Source of the DNA: Shewanella sp.
GTDB taxonomy: Bacteria > Pseudomonadota > Gammaproteobacteria > Enterobacterales > Shewanellaceae
Assembly: GCA_004195335.1 (NCBI GenBank)
Contig: SDWK01001004.1
Coordinates: 1 to 11,925 of the forward strand
Length of the DNA stretch: 11,925 bases
Direction of reading: 5' to 3'
Numbering within the stretch: the first letter of the stretch is position 1; every line of letters starts with the position of its first letter. The translations under genes and the position numbers were made by a program. Below are positions 1-6,663 of the stretch, piece after piece. The notes under the pieces were generated by a model, which did no database searches, was not told the origin of the DNA, and saw only the letters and a list, made by a program, of their open reading frames with translations.

Positions 1-19
1 AGATGTGTATAAGAGACAG
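1..19 (+). other. Residual Tn5/Nextera mosaic-end adapter
   Basis: The first 19 bases, AGATGTGTATAAGAGACAG, are exactly the Tn5 transposase mosaic end used in Nextera-type library adapters. They are not genomic. The seqA reading frame continues upstream into them and meets a TAA at bases 10-12 that belongs to the adapter, so the frame is cut by a library or assembly edge and not by a natural stop codon. Confidence 0.96.
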
Positions 20-453
20 GTGGTAACCCGGACAGAGGTCTTGAAGTATTAGAGAGCCTTGACGATACAACAATACAAAAAGCCACAGAACTGCTCGACG
101 AAAACAAAGTGATTGTCAAAGACCTCTGTGAAAGCATCAATAATGAGGAGCTTGCAGCACAAAAAGGCGCAGTGGGTCGTTTTCTGTTTATTCTCGAAGC
201 CGTTTACCGCGCCTCGCCGGAACAATTTTCTCAGGTCTTGCAAATTCAAGGCAGAGACAGGCTCTACTTTGCGACATCAAAAGCTTCACTGTTAAAGGCC
301 AGTAAATCTGCAAATCCTAAAGAGATTGGCCAAAGTGGATTTTGGGTCACAACCAATAATAATACCGCTAAGAAGCGTACTATTTTGACCGAGGTACTTC
401 AGCAATACGGTACAGTAGCAGGTCAAATAGAAGCCATAACAAATAACATTTAG
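20..453 (+). CDS. seqA: SeqA, negative modulator of replication initiation (5'-partial)
   Basis: C-terminal ~143 residues of SeqA, which binds clustered hemimethylated GATC sites, sequesters oriC and the dnaA promoter after replication, and organises newly replicated DNA. The visible part has the helical DNA-binding domain: EELAAQKGAVGRF aligns with E. coli DEYAEQKRAVNRF, then GRDRLYFA (E. coli GRTRVYFA), the LLK motif, and the FWVTTNNNTAKKR stretch matching E. coli YWVITNTNTGRKC, which contacts methylated GATC. The N-terminal multimerisation segment (roughly 40-50 residues by comparison with the 181-residue E. coli protein) is missing because the sequence begins at an adapter. No real start can be assigned; internal GTG/ATG codons are not starts. 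The stop is TAG at 451-453, followed at once by an intrinsic terminator. The downstream gene is pgm, the same neighbour as in E. coli. Confidence 0.93.
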
Positions 454-468
454 TGAATTGAACATCAC

Positions 469-501
469 AAATAGTGCACCTTTTTTGAGTGCACTATTTT
501 T
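469..501 (+). terminator. Intrinsic terminator after seqA
   Basis: A perfect 11-bp stem (AAATAGTGCAC at 469-479 with GTGCACTATTT at 489-499), a 9-base loop rich in T, and a T run through 501. It sits 15 bases after the seqA stop and 40 bases before pgm. On the opposite strand the hairpin is not followed by a long T run, so it should work mainly for rightward transcription. Confidence 0.85.
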
Positions 502-530
502 GTGCGGCCCGTTTTAACATTCGATAGTTC

Positions 531-535
531 AGGAG
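531..535 (+). promoter_or_regulatory. Ribosome binding site fixing the TTG start of pgm
   Basis: AGGAG lies six bases before TTG at 542. No in-frame ATG exists near the expected N-terminus; the next Met is about residue 24, inside the conserved region. The site therefore supports the unusual TTG start. Confidence 0.8.
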
Positions 536-541
536 ATAGCT

Positions 542-2197
542 TTGACGATTCATCAGCGAGCGGGACAGGTAGCGATTCAACAGGATTTGGTCAACATCCC
601 TAAGTTAATGAGTTGCTATTACCGCATCTCTCCGGATATCCACAGGGTTGAACAGCGGGTCAGTTTTGGTACTTCTGGTCATCGTGGTTGTGCGTTTAAT
701 GGTAACTTCAATGAACAGCATATTCTCGCCATTACTCAAGCCGTCGTAGACTATCGAAATTCTGCCGGAATATTCGGCGCTCTGTATTTGGGTATCGATA
801 CCCATGCACTCTCTCAAGCGGCTTATATCAGTGTCATCGAGGTTTTGGTGGCAAACAATATTCAGGTTATTGTGCATCAAGATGATGGTTTTACACCGAC
901 ACCTGTAATCTCTCACGCTATTGTGGTCGCTAATAAGCAAGGTGGCGATTTAGTGGATGGCCTAATTATTACCCCCTCTCACAATCCGCCTCAAGATGGG
1001 GGAATTAAGTATAACCCCCCTCATGGTGGTCCGGCAGAGGGGGAGATAACCCAATGGATCGAACAGCAGGCTAATCATTATCTAAAGGAAGACCTTAAAG
1101 GGGTCAACAGGTTTAGCTACAAGCAGGCTATCGGCTCAAACTTGGTCGAATCGGTGGACCTTATTGCTCCTTATGTCGATGATCTCGACAATGTCGTAGA
1201 TATGAAGGTGATAGCCAAGGCCGGTATACGTATTGGTGTCGATCCACTCGGTGGCTCCGGGATCTATTACTGGGACAAGATAGCAGTGCGTTATGGTCTT
1301 AATATCGAGCTGGTTAATGAGAGTGTCGATCCACGTTTTGGTTTTATGTCGCTGGATAAAGATGGCAAGATCAGAATGGATTGCTCTTCGCCCTATGCGA
1401 TGGCTGGCCTGTTGAAGCATCAGGATAATTTCGATCTCTGTGTGGGTAATGATCCCGATTATGATCGTCACGGTATCGTTTGTCCGGGTTCCGGATTGAT
1501 GAATCCCAACCATTATCTGGCTGTCGCTATCGATTATCTGATCACCCATAGGCCACTATGGTCAGAAAAGTTGGCGATAGGAAAGACCTTAGTTTCCAGT
1601 TCCATGATAGATAAAGTGTGCGCACAGCATCAGCGAGTGATGAGTGAAGTTCCCGTAGGATTTAAATGGTTTGTCGATGGTCTTGCCAATGCGAGTTTCG
1701 CGTTCGGTGGAGAGGAAAGTGCCGGTGCGGTATTTTTAAGACGCGATGGTACAACCTGGTGTACCGATAAGGACGGCTTCATCTTAGCCTTATTGGCCGC
1801 AGAAATACTGGCGGTGACAGGTCAGACTCCGGCCCAGCGTTATGCAGAACTGGTCGCAATACATGGAGCCAGTTTTTATACCCGAATCGATAGCCCTGTC
1901 AGCGCAGAAAAGAAAGCCAAATTTGCCGATCTTATTGCTAACGATGTCGATGTTAATGTTTTAGGCACGTCTAAGTTAGGCGATGAAGATATCCAGCAGG
2001 TGATGACCAGAGCGCCGGGTAACAATGCTCATATCGGTGGCATCAAGGTGGTTACCGAGAATGCTTGGTTCGCCGCCCGTCCCTCAGGTACCGAAGCCCT
2101 GTTTAAGATCTATGGTGAAAGCTTTATCAGTCAGGCTCACTTAGAACAGGTGATCGGTGAGGCTCAGTCGATCATCGATCGAATGTTAAAAGAATAA
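542..2197 (+). CDS. pgm: Phosphoglucomutase (alpha-D-glucose phosphate-specific)
   Basis: Cytosolic enzyme that interconverts glucose 1-phosphate and glucose 6-phosphate, linking glycolysis with glycogen and surface-sugar precursors. The 551 residues match the length of E. coli Pgm (546) and align end to end, starting with MTIHQRAGQ against MAIHNRAGQ, which supports the TTG start. Visible landmarks: VSFGTSGHRG near residues 40-50; the catalytic phosphoserine loop TPSHNPPQDGG with Ser146; the Mg-binding loop GNDPDYDRHG with Asp304, Asp306 and Asp308; the sugar-binding loop GGEESAG near 389-395; and the phosphate-binding loop RPSGTE at 513-518. All active-site elements are intact. It lies behind seqA, but a strong terminator separates them, so it probably needs its own promoter or readthrough. 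I saw no good -10/-35 pair in the 88-base gap. It converges with msrA. Confidence 0.96.
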   Translation: MTIHQRAGQVAIQQDLVNIPKLMSCYYRISPDIHRVEQRVSFGTSGHRGCAFNGNFNEQHILAITQAVVDYRNSAGIFGALYLGIDTHALSQAAYISVIEVLVANNIQVIVHQDDGFTPTPVISHAIVVANKQGGDLVDGLIITPSHNPPQDGGIKYNPPHGGPAEGEITQWIEQQANHYLKEDLKGVNRFSYKQAIGSNLVESVDLIAPYVDDLDNVVDMKVIAKAGIRIGVDPLGGSGIYYWDKIAVRYGLNIELVNESVDPRFGFMSLDKDGKIRMDCSSPYAMAGLLKHQDNFDLCVGNDPDYDRHGIVCPGSGLMNPNHYLAVAIDYLITHRPLWSEKLAIGKTLVSSSMIDKVCAQHQRVMSEVPVGFKWFVDGLANASFAFGGEESAGAVFLRRDGTTWCTDKDGFILALLAAEILAVTGQTPAQRYAELVAIHGASFYTRIDSPVSAEKKAKFADLIANDVDVNVLGTSKLGDEDIQQVMTRAPGNNAHIGGIKVVTENAWFAARPSGTEALFKIYGESFISQAHLEQVIGEAQSIIDRMLKE

Positions 2198-2241
2198 CCC
2201 AAATCAAGCCATATTAGTTAACAAATAGTAGGTTCCAGTTT

Positions 2242-2285
2242 CTGGGTTCCAGCTTGTGGGTATTAGCCCATTGTCTGGAATCCAG
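2242..2285. repeat. Imperfect palindrome between convergent pgm and msrA
   Basis: CTGGGTTCCAG (2242-2252) pairs with CTGGAATCCAG (2275-2285) as an 11-bp stem with one G-T wobble. Inside it, TGGG (2257-2260) pairs with CCCA (2267-2270) around a 6-base loop. Each outer arm is itself a small palindrome (CTGG-NNN-CCAG), and a further GGTTCCAG lies at 2231-2238. No T tract follows on either strand, so a simple intrinsic terminator is doubtful. It could be a two-way RNA hairpin that limits overlap of the convergent transcripts, or a worn copy of a dispersed intergenic repeat. Confidence 0.6.
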
Positions 2286-2291
2286 TGTTTC

Positions 2292-2771
2292 TCAGAAAGA
2301 GATGTGACAACTGGGTAGGTTGTTTTTTTCAAGGTAGTTCTGATGATATTCTTCGGCGCGGTTAAATTGTAATACCGGAACAATTTCCGTCACTATCTGC
2401 CTATCTCCCCATTTACCACTGCGTACTAAGTCTAATTTCGACTGTTCAGCCACAGCTTGCTGCGCTTTAGAGTGAAAGAATATGGCGCTACGGTATTGTG
2501 AGCCTATGTCTCCACCTTGGCGATTTAAACTGGTTGGATTATGGTTCTGCCAAAATATGGCTAACACCTGTTCGTAAGAGACCCGATTTTCATCAAACTC
2601 CACTTGCACGACTTCGGCATGTCCTGTCTCTCCAGACTTGACCTCTGTATAGCTGCTAGCGGAATCATTACCACCCATATATCCGCAGCTGGCTTTTGTC
2701 ACTCCTTGGATCTGATTGAAAAAATACTCAACACCCCAAAAACATCCGGCACCAAATGTCGCTAAAGCCAT
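2292..2771 (-). CDS. msrA: Peptide-methionine (S)-S-oxide reductase MsrA
   Basis: Repairs oxidised methionine by reducing the S-epimer of methionine sulfoxide, free or in proteins, using thioredoxin for recycling; cytosolic. The 159 residues are the usual single-domain length. The family signature GAGCFWG is at residues 7-13 with catalytic Cys10, followed by the YMGG turn and the EVVQVEFDENRVSYEQVL and FWQNHNPTSLNRQGGDIGSQYRS-type core (here near residues 53-93). A Cys at 155 near the C-terminus is in the place expected for a resolving cysteine; Cys29 is also present. The ATG is preceded on the minus strand by GTGAGGTAGG, which gives a reasonable Shine-Dalgarno. The gene is monocistronic, converges on pgm and diverges from astE. 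A tandem met-box-like array about 70 bases upstream suggests control by the methionine repressor MetJ, which is inference. Confidence 0.95.
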   Translation of the reverse strand: MALATFGAGCFWGVEYFFNQIQGVTKASCGYMGGNDSASSYTEVKSGETGHAEVVQVEFDENRVSYEQVLAIFWQNHNPTSLNRQGGDIGSQYRSAIFFHSKAQQAVAEQSKLDLVRSGKWGDRQIVTEIVPVLQFNRAEEYHQNYLEKNNLPSCHISF

Positions 2772-3083
2772 AACCTACCTCACTTATATATACCAATTGC
2801 TATTAGTTGCACGATCCGAATCAAATGTGTTTAACAATATAAGCGTCTGGACGGCTAGATGTCTGTATTGTGTTTTACTTCTGGGATAAATGCAAACAGA
2901 AATTACAATACTTGAGCTAACCTTATGTCAAAAGGTGATTTACACCGCCGATAAATGGCTGATGTAGGAGTAAAATGCTAATATCCTTGTTCGAGCTTTC
3001 ATAAAAACAAGAAAAGGATCTTACATACAGATGTCTGTTTTCCGGGGCATATCTTTGTGTAGGAACAATATAAGGAGTATCTC
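2772..3083. other. Divergent spacer between msrA and astE
   Basis: 312 bases, AT-rich, no gene of normal size. Besides the met-box array it has on the + strand GCCGATAA at 2947-2954, identical to the -10 of sigma-28 (FliA) promoters, although the matching -35 position (TCAAAAGG at 2928-2935) is poor. A 9-codon ORF at 2975-3004 starts with ATG four bases after AGGAG (2966-2970). There is a lone ninth-base-extended met-box-like AGATGTCTG at 3029-3037. I found no convincing sigma-70 promoter for astE. Confidence 0.5.
2841..2864. promoter_or_regulatory. Candidate MetJ operator: three tandem met boxes
   Basis: Three directly adjacent 8-base units at 2841-2848, 2849-2856 and 2857-2864 match the met-box consensus AGACGTCT at 6, 6 and 7 of 8 positions; the best unit is AGATGTCT. 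MetJ is known to bind two or more tandem 8-bp boxes cooperatively. On the minus strand a -10-like TATATT (2841-2836) abuts the array, so bound MetJ would cover the -35 to -10 spacer of a promoter reading into msrA, whose ATG is at 2771. The promoter call is weak because no good -35 is visible. Confidence 0.6.
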
Positions 3084-4139
3084 GTGTTTCAAGCACTAAA
3101 AGAGTCGAAGGACTTTTTAAACCTCACCCTTGCTCATCCTCAACATATCGATGAAACCTGTTCATTTTCGGTAGGCGACCATACTCAAGTGGAGGTATGG
3201 GATACCGGTGTTATCGTATTTGAACCTAAAGTTAATCAAGGTAAAGATATCGTCTTATCCTGTGCTGTACACGGGAACGAGACGGCACCGATAGAATTGT
3301 GTAACGAACTGGTTAAAGCGCTGCTTGAAGAGAAACTGATTGCTAAACAAAGGGTGCTTTTTTTGTTTGGTAACCCTGCGGCGATTATCAATGGCACCCG
3401 TTTTATCGATGAAAACTTGAATCGGTTATTTAATGGGGCGCATTCATCTGGTGAAGGGCTGGTTAATCCGGAAAGGATCCGAGCCAAGAAACTCGAATTT
3501 TATGTCGATAAGTTTTTTGCCGGGCAGACTGAGCAACGTCATCGTATTCATTATGATCTTCACACGGCCATTCGTGGCTCAAAACATGAAAAATTTGCTA
3601 TCTACCCTTATCGTCCGGGCAGAAAGTTTAGTGGTGAGCAGATCATGTTTCTTGAGGCATGCGGTATCGATACCGTCCTTTTCCATCATGAGCCCACGAC
3701 CACCTTCAGCTATTTCTCATCTCTGAATTATCAGGCCGATGCATTCACCATCGAACTGGGTAAAGTATTACCCATGGGACAAAATGACATGACCCGTTTC
3801 ATCTCCCTGAAGGAGATGTTAAACAGATTGATCGGTAACAAACCACTGGAATTGTCTGCTTTTGATGTCAACAAAGTCCATCTTTATCAGGTGTGTCGTG
3901 CCATTAATAAAGAGTTCAATGATTTTGAATTTACCTTTGCCAATGATGTCGAAAATTTCACATCGTTTCCTGAAGGTTACATCTTGGCGAAAGAAGGCGG
4001 CAACAATATCAAAGTTGTACATAAAGTCGAGGCGGTAGTTTTTCCTAATGCCAAGGTGCCAGTAGGGCAGAGAACCGTGCTTTGTTTAAAGCCAGCGACG
4101 ACTGAGAATATCGATTTAGATAATTATTATTACACCTAA
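3084..4139 (+). CDS. astE: Succinylglutamate desuccinylase AstE
   Basis: Zinc enzyme of the AstE/aspartoacylase (M14-like) family that hydrolyses N2-succinylglutamate to succinate and glutamate, the fifth and last step of the arginine succinyltransferase pathway; cytosolic. 351 residues, somewhat longer than E. coli AstE (322). The zinc ligands expected for the family are visible: HGNE gives His63 and Glu66, and DLHTAIR gives His160. The substrate-binding NLNRLF is at 111-116 and the probable catalytic Glu224 is in TIELGK. The start is GTG, chosen because AAGGAG (3072-3077) lies six bases upstream and no ATG fits. No other ast gene (astC, astA, astD, astB) lies in the window, so it appears to be transcribed alone. 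A general succinyl-amino-acid hydrolase of the same family cannot be excluded. Confidence 0.9.
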   Translation: MFQALKESKDFLNLTLAHPQHIDETCSFSVGDHTQVEVWDTGVIVFEPKVNQGKDIVLSCAVHGNETAPIELCNELVKALLEEKLIAKQRVLFLFGNPAAIINGTRFIDENLNRLFNGAHSSGEGLVNPERIRAKKLEFYVDKFFAGQTEQRHRIHYDLHTAIRGSKHEKFAIYPYRPGRKFSGEQIMFLEACGIDTVLFHHEPTTTFSYFSSLNYQADAFTIELGKVLPMGQNDMTRFISLKEMLNRLIGNKPLELSAFDVNKVHLYQVCRAINKEFNDFEFTFANDVENFTSFPEGYILAKEGGNNIKVVHKVEAVVFPNAKVPVGQRTVLCLKPATTENIDLDNYYYT

Positions 4140-4201
4140 CTCGAGTGTCAGCTCATCATTATTAGCCCTTTGGTTGAATTGATATGAATGAGCCTTGTTA
4201 T

Positions 4202-4229
4202 TACCGCTTACCGGGCGGTATTATTTACG
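4202..4229 (+). terminator. Possible weak terminator after astE
   Basis: TACCGC (4202-4207) pairs with GCGGTA (4215-4220) around a 7-base loop and is followed by the AT-rich TTATTTACGATTTT. The stem is short and the T tract interrupted, so termination may be inefficient. Confidence 0.4.
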
Positions 4230-4294
4230 ATTTTATAGGCTGATAGATAAACGTTTGTAAAACAAGTAGATATTCATGAGTTAGACGAGCTGCG

Positions 4295-4351
4295 CGGCCT
4301 TTAGGACGGTTTTAAACATCGAATGTAAAGCTAAAGATACGCAAAAGGCCG
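4295..4351. repeat. Spaced inverted repeat upstream of bkd
   Basis: CGGCCTTT at 4295-4302 is the exact reverse complement of AAAGGCCG at 4344-4351, with 41 bases between. In RNA it would close a large loop. No T tract follows. It may be a leader structure, a looping operator, or chance. Confidence 0.3.
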
Positions 4352-4393
4352 AGGTTAGATTGACTAAGCGGGTGATTATAGTTGATAGGTAGT

Positions 4394-4407
4394 TTACGTT
4401 AACGTAA
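4394..4407. promoter_or_regulatory. Candidate LiuR operator of the bkd operon
   Basis: TTACGTTAACGTAA is a perfect 14-bp palindrome, 87 bases before the bkdA1 ATG. It resembles the motif I recall for LiuR, the MerR-family regulator of leucine and isovalerate utilisation in Shewanella, Pseudomonas and relatives. MerR-family proteins bind inside the -35/-10 spacer, and here the palindrome follows a -35-like TTGATA (4382-4387) by six bases. The perfect symmetry is seen; assignment to LiuR is inference from memory and from the function of the operon. Confidence 0.65.
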
Positions 4408-4494
4408 TGTTTCTCCCGCGTATTACAAAAATTGGCGTTCTCTATGTTGAGATCGCACTAAATAATAAATGCACTCAGCTGATAAGAGAATAGT

Positions 4495-5673
4495 ATGAGC
4501 AACGCAACAAGCCATAATGAAACTGTCCATCGTGTCAGTTTCCTCGATAAGGACTCAGTTTCAGTCCCTATTTTAAAGATTCTGCAAGCGGATGGAACAG
4601 TGTATGAAAATGCCGTTCTGCCCACCATAGATCAAGAATTAGCCATAAAAATCCACGATACTTGTGTGTTTACCCGAGTATTGGATGAACGTATGTTAGG
4701 TGCTCAACGCCAGGGTCGTATCAGTTTTTATATGACCTGTACTGGTGAGGAAGCTTCCATCATAGGCAGTGTGGCATCTTTAGACCATGATGATGTTATC
4801 TTAGCTCAATACCGTGAACATGCCGCAATACGTTACCGTGGTTTTTCTACTGAACAGTTTATGAATCAACTGTTCAGTAATGAGAAAGACCTTGGGAAGG
4901 GCCGTCAGATGCCGATCCATTATGGTTCTGCTGAGCTTAACTATCAGACAATCTCTTCCCCCCTTGCGACCCAAATACCGCAGGCAACTGGCGTGGGTTA
5001 CAGTTTGAAGATGTTAGGTAAGCGTAATGTCGCTGTTTGTTATTTTGGTGAAGGCGCTGCATCAGAGGGTGACTTTCATGCAGGATTAAATATGGCGGCA
5101 GTGCTTAAGTCACCCACCATTTTTTTCTGCCGTAATAATGGCTATGCTATCTCCACCCCAACTAGCGAGCAGTTTATGGGCAACGGTATTGCCAGTCGCG
5201 GTCCCGGGTACGGCATTCACACCATACGCGTAGATGGTAATGATATGCTTGCAGTACTTGCGGCAACACAGCAGGCACGCGCTCATGCGATTCATAATAA
5301 AGAGCCGGTATTGATAGAGGCGATGACCTATCGACTCGGAGCACATTCCTCCTCTGACGACCCATCGGGTTATCGTTCTAAAGAGGAAGAGGCTAAATGG
5401 CAGTCACATGATCCGGTTAAACGTTTCAAATTATGGATGATCAACAAGGGCTGGCTGACTGAAAAACAAGACGCTGATTTGTATGACAAGTACCGCAAAG
5501 AGGTGCTTGCCGAATTAAAACTTGCTGAAAAACGTCCTATGTCGATGCTCGATACCATTATCGAGGACGTTTATGATGTTCCTACGCCTAGATTACAGCA
5601 GCAGTTGAAATCCCTTAAGAAGCACCTGAATAAGTATCCTGATTCGTATCCGAAAAGTGTAGGGAGAGTATAG
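4495..5673 (+). CDS. bkdA1: Branched-chain 2-oxoacid dehydrogenase E1 alpha subunit
   Basis: Alpha subunit of the thiamine-diphosphate E1 component, which decarboxylates the keto acids of leucine, isoleucine and valine and passes the acyl group to lipoyl-E2. The 392 residues show the TPP/Mg-binding motif beginning GEG at 185-187, with Asn199 and ending in the RNN at 213-215. [15 protein letters not shown] (about 280-294) corresponds to the loop of human BCKDH E1-alpha that carries the essential His before the regulated serine; here His284 is kept. The YREH motif for TPP pyrophosphate contact and the [10 protein letters not shown] segment are present. The bacterial enzyme is not known to be phosphorylated. 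The ATG has only a weak AGAG six bases upstream. It is first gene of the operon and its stop is two bases before bkdA2. Pyruvate dehydrogenase E1-alpha is the main alternative, but the HSSSDD loop, the fused-free E2 and the LiuR-like site favour BCKDH. Confidence 0.93.
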   Translation: MSNATSHNETVHRVSFLDKDSVSVPILKILQADGTVYENAVLPTIDQELAIKIHDTCVFTRVLDERMLGAQRQGRISFYMTCTGEEASIIGSVASLDHDDVILAQYREHAAIRYRGFSTEQFMNQLFSNEKDLGKGRQMPIHYGSAELNYQTISSPLATQIPQATGVGYSLKMLGKRNVAVCYFGEGAASEGDFHAGLNMAAVLKSPTIFFCRNNGYAISTPTSEQFMGNGIASRGPGYGIHTIRVDGNDMLAVLAATQQARAHAIHNKEPVLIEAMTYRLGAHSSSDDPSGYRSKEEEAKWQSHDPVKRFKLWMINKGWLTEKQDADLYDKYRKEVLAELKLAEKRPMSMLDTIIEDVYDVPTPRLQQQLKSLKKHLNKYPDSYPKSVGRV

Positions 5674-5675
5674 TC

Positions 5676-6653
5676 GTGGCAAAAATTAATATGTTACAAG
5701 CCATCAATGACGCGCTTTCGCTCGTGCTGGAAACCGACGATAAGTCGATTTTGTTTGGTGAAGATGTCGGCCATTTCGGTGGTGTATTTCGCGCGACGTC
5801 CGGCTTACAAGACAAATTTGGTAAAGACCGTTGCTTCAATACGCCTTTGACGGAGCAGGGGATAGCCGGTTTTGCGAATGGTTTAGCCTCTAACGGAATG
5901 ACGGCGATCGCCGAAATTCAGTTTGCCGATTATATTTTTCCGGCAATCGATCAGATTGTGAATGAATCAGCCAAATTCAGGTATCGCAGTGGTAATGAAT
6001 TTAATGTTGGTGGCATTACCTACCGTACACCTTATGGTGGCGGGATAGCGGGTGGACATTACCATTCTCAGTCTCCTGAAGCTTATTTTACCCAAACAGC
6101 AGGTTTGAAAGTGGTTGTGCCCCGGAATGCTTATCAAGCTAAGGGGCTATTACTGGCCTCAATACGTGATAAAAATCCGGTGATATTTTTTGAGCCTAAG
6201 CGTCTGTATCGAGCCAGTATTGGTGAAGTTCCAGATGGGGACTATGAAATTGAGCTGGGTAAGGCGGAAGTGGTTCGCGAAGGTAAAGACATCACTTTAC
6301 TCGCATGGGGCGCTCAGATGGAGATCATCGAAGAAGCGGCCGATATGGCGGAAAAACTTGGGATCTCCTGCGAAGTGATCGATCTAAGAACCTTGGCACC
6401 GTGGGATAGCGAAACCGTGGCGGCATCGGTTAAGAAAACAGGTAGACTGCTGATTAATCACGAAGCACCGTTAACGGGTGGCTTTGCCGGAGAGATTGCT
6501 GCCACGATACAAGAAGAGTGTTTTCTTTATCTGGAATCGCCAATCAGTCGTGTTTGTGGTTTGGATACCCCGTATCCATTGATCCATGAGAAAGAATATA
6601 TGCCGGATGCGCTGAAGACATTTGAAGCGATTAAAGCAACGGTTAAATTTTAG
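5676..6653 (+). CDS. bkdA2: Branched-chain 2-oxoacid dehydrogenase E1 beta subunit
   Basis: Beta subunit that forms the alpha2-beta2 E1 with BkdA1 and completes the TPP site. The 325 residues match the family length. Visible: [13 protein letters not shown] at 27-38; [10 protein letters not shown] with Glu60, the glutamate that activates the TPP aminopyrimidine; [15 protein letters not shown] at 83-97; the [11 protein letters not shown] segment with His130; and a C-terminal transketolase domain with [11 protein letters not shown] and the [16 protein letters not shown] stretch. The start is GTG at 5676, two bases after the bkdA1 TAG, with GGGAG at 5662-5666 inside the end of bkdA1. The next Met (residue 6) would drop conserved N-terminal residues. 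Tight spacing implies translational linkage with both neighbours. Confidence 0.94.
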   Translation: MAKINMLQAINDALSLVLETDDKSILFGEDVGHFGGVFRATSGLQDKFGKDRCFNTPLTEQGIAGFANGLASNGMTAIAEIQFADYIFPAIDQIVNESAKFRYRSGNEFNVGGITYRTPYGGGIAGGHYHSQSPEAYFTQTAGLKVVVPRNAYQAKGLLLASIRDKNPVIFFEPKRLYRASIGEVPDGDYEIELGKAEVVREGKDITLLAWGAQMEIIEEAADMAEKLGISCEVIDLRTLAPWDSETVAASVKKTGRLLINHEAPLTGGFAGEIAATIQEECFLYLESPISRVCGLDTPYPLIHEKEYMPDALKTFEAIKATVKF

Positions 6654-6656
6654 GAG
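6652..6656 (+). promoter_or_regulatory. Ribosome binding site fixing the start of bkdB
   Basis: AGGAG overlaps the TAG stop of bkdA2 and lies seven bases before ATG at 6664. It shows that the in-frame ATG at 6622, inside bkdA2, is not the start; the 14 extra residues it would add do not belong to the lipoyl domain. Confidence 0.85.
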
Positions 6657-6663
6657 CTTGGCA

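Larger units (their letters stand above)
4140..4494. other. 355-base spacer between astE and the bkd operon
   Basis: No ORF with a credible start or family resemblance. It holds the weak hairpin after astE, a spaced inverted repeat (4295-4351), a perfect 14-bp palindrome (4394-4407) likely to be the bkd operator, and a TTGATA (4382-4387) that could be a -35 element with the poor -10 TAATGT 17 bases further on. The rest is unexplained. Confidence 0.5.

Noticed and set aside
109..453. Short complete gene starting at GTG 109
   Set aside because: The frame is open further upstream with SeqA-like sequence back to the adapter, so this is an internal codon of truncated seqA.
1136..1549. 137-codon minus-strand ORF inside pgm
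   Set aside because: Fully covered by a clear phosphoglucomutase with all motifs; a shadow frame with no ribosome binding site or family resemblance.
3029..3036. Second MetJ site upstream of astE
   Set aside because: Only one 8-base unit matches; MetJ needs at least two adjacent boxes and the neighbours do not match.
6622..6663. Longer bkdB starting at the upstream in-frame ATG
   Set aside because: It begins within bkdA2, has no ribosome binding site, and adds 14 residues foreign to lipoyl domains; AGGAG at 6652-6656 points to 6664.
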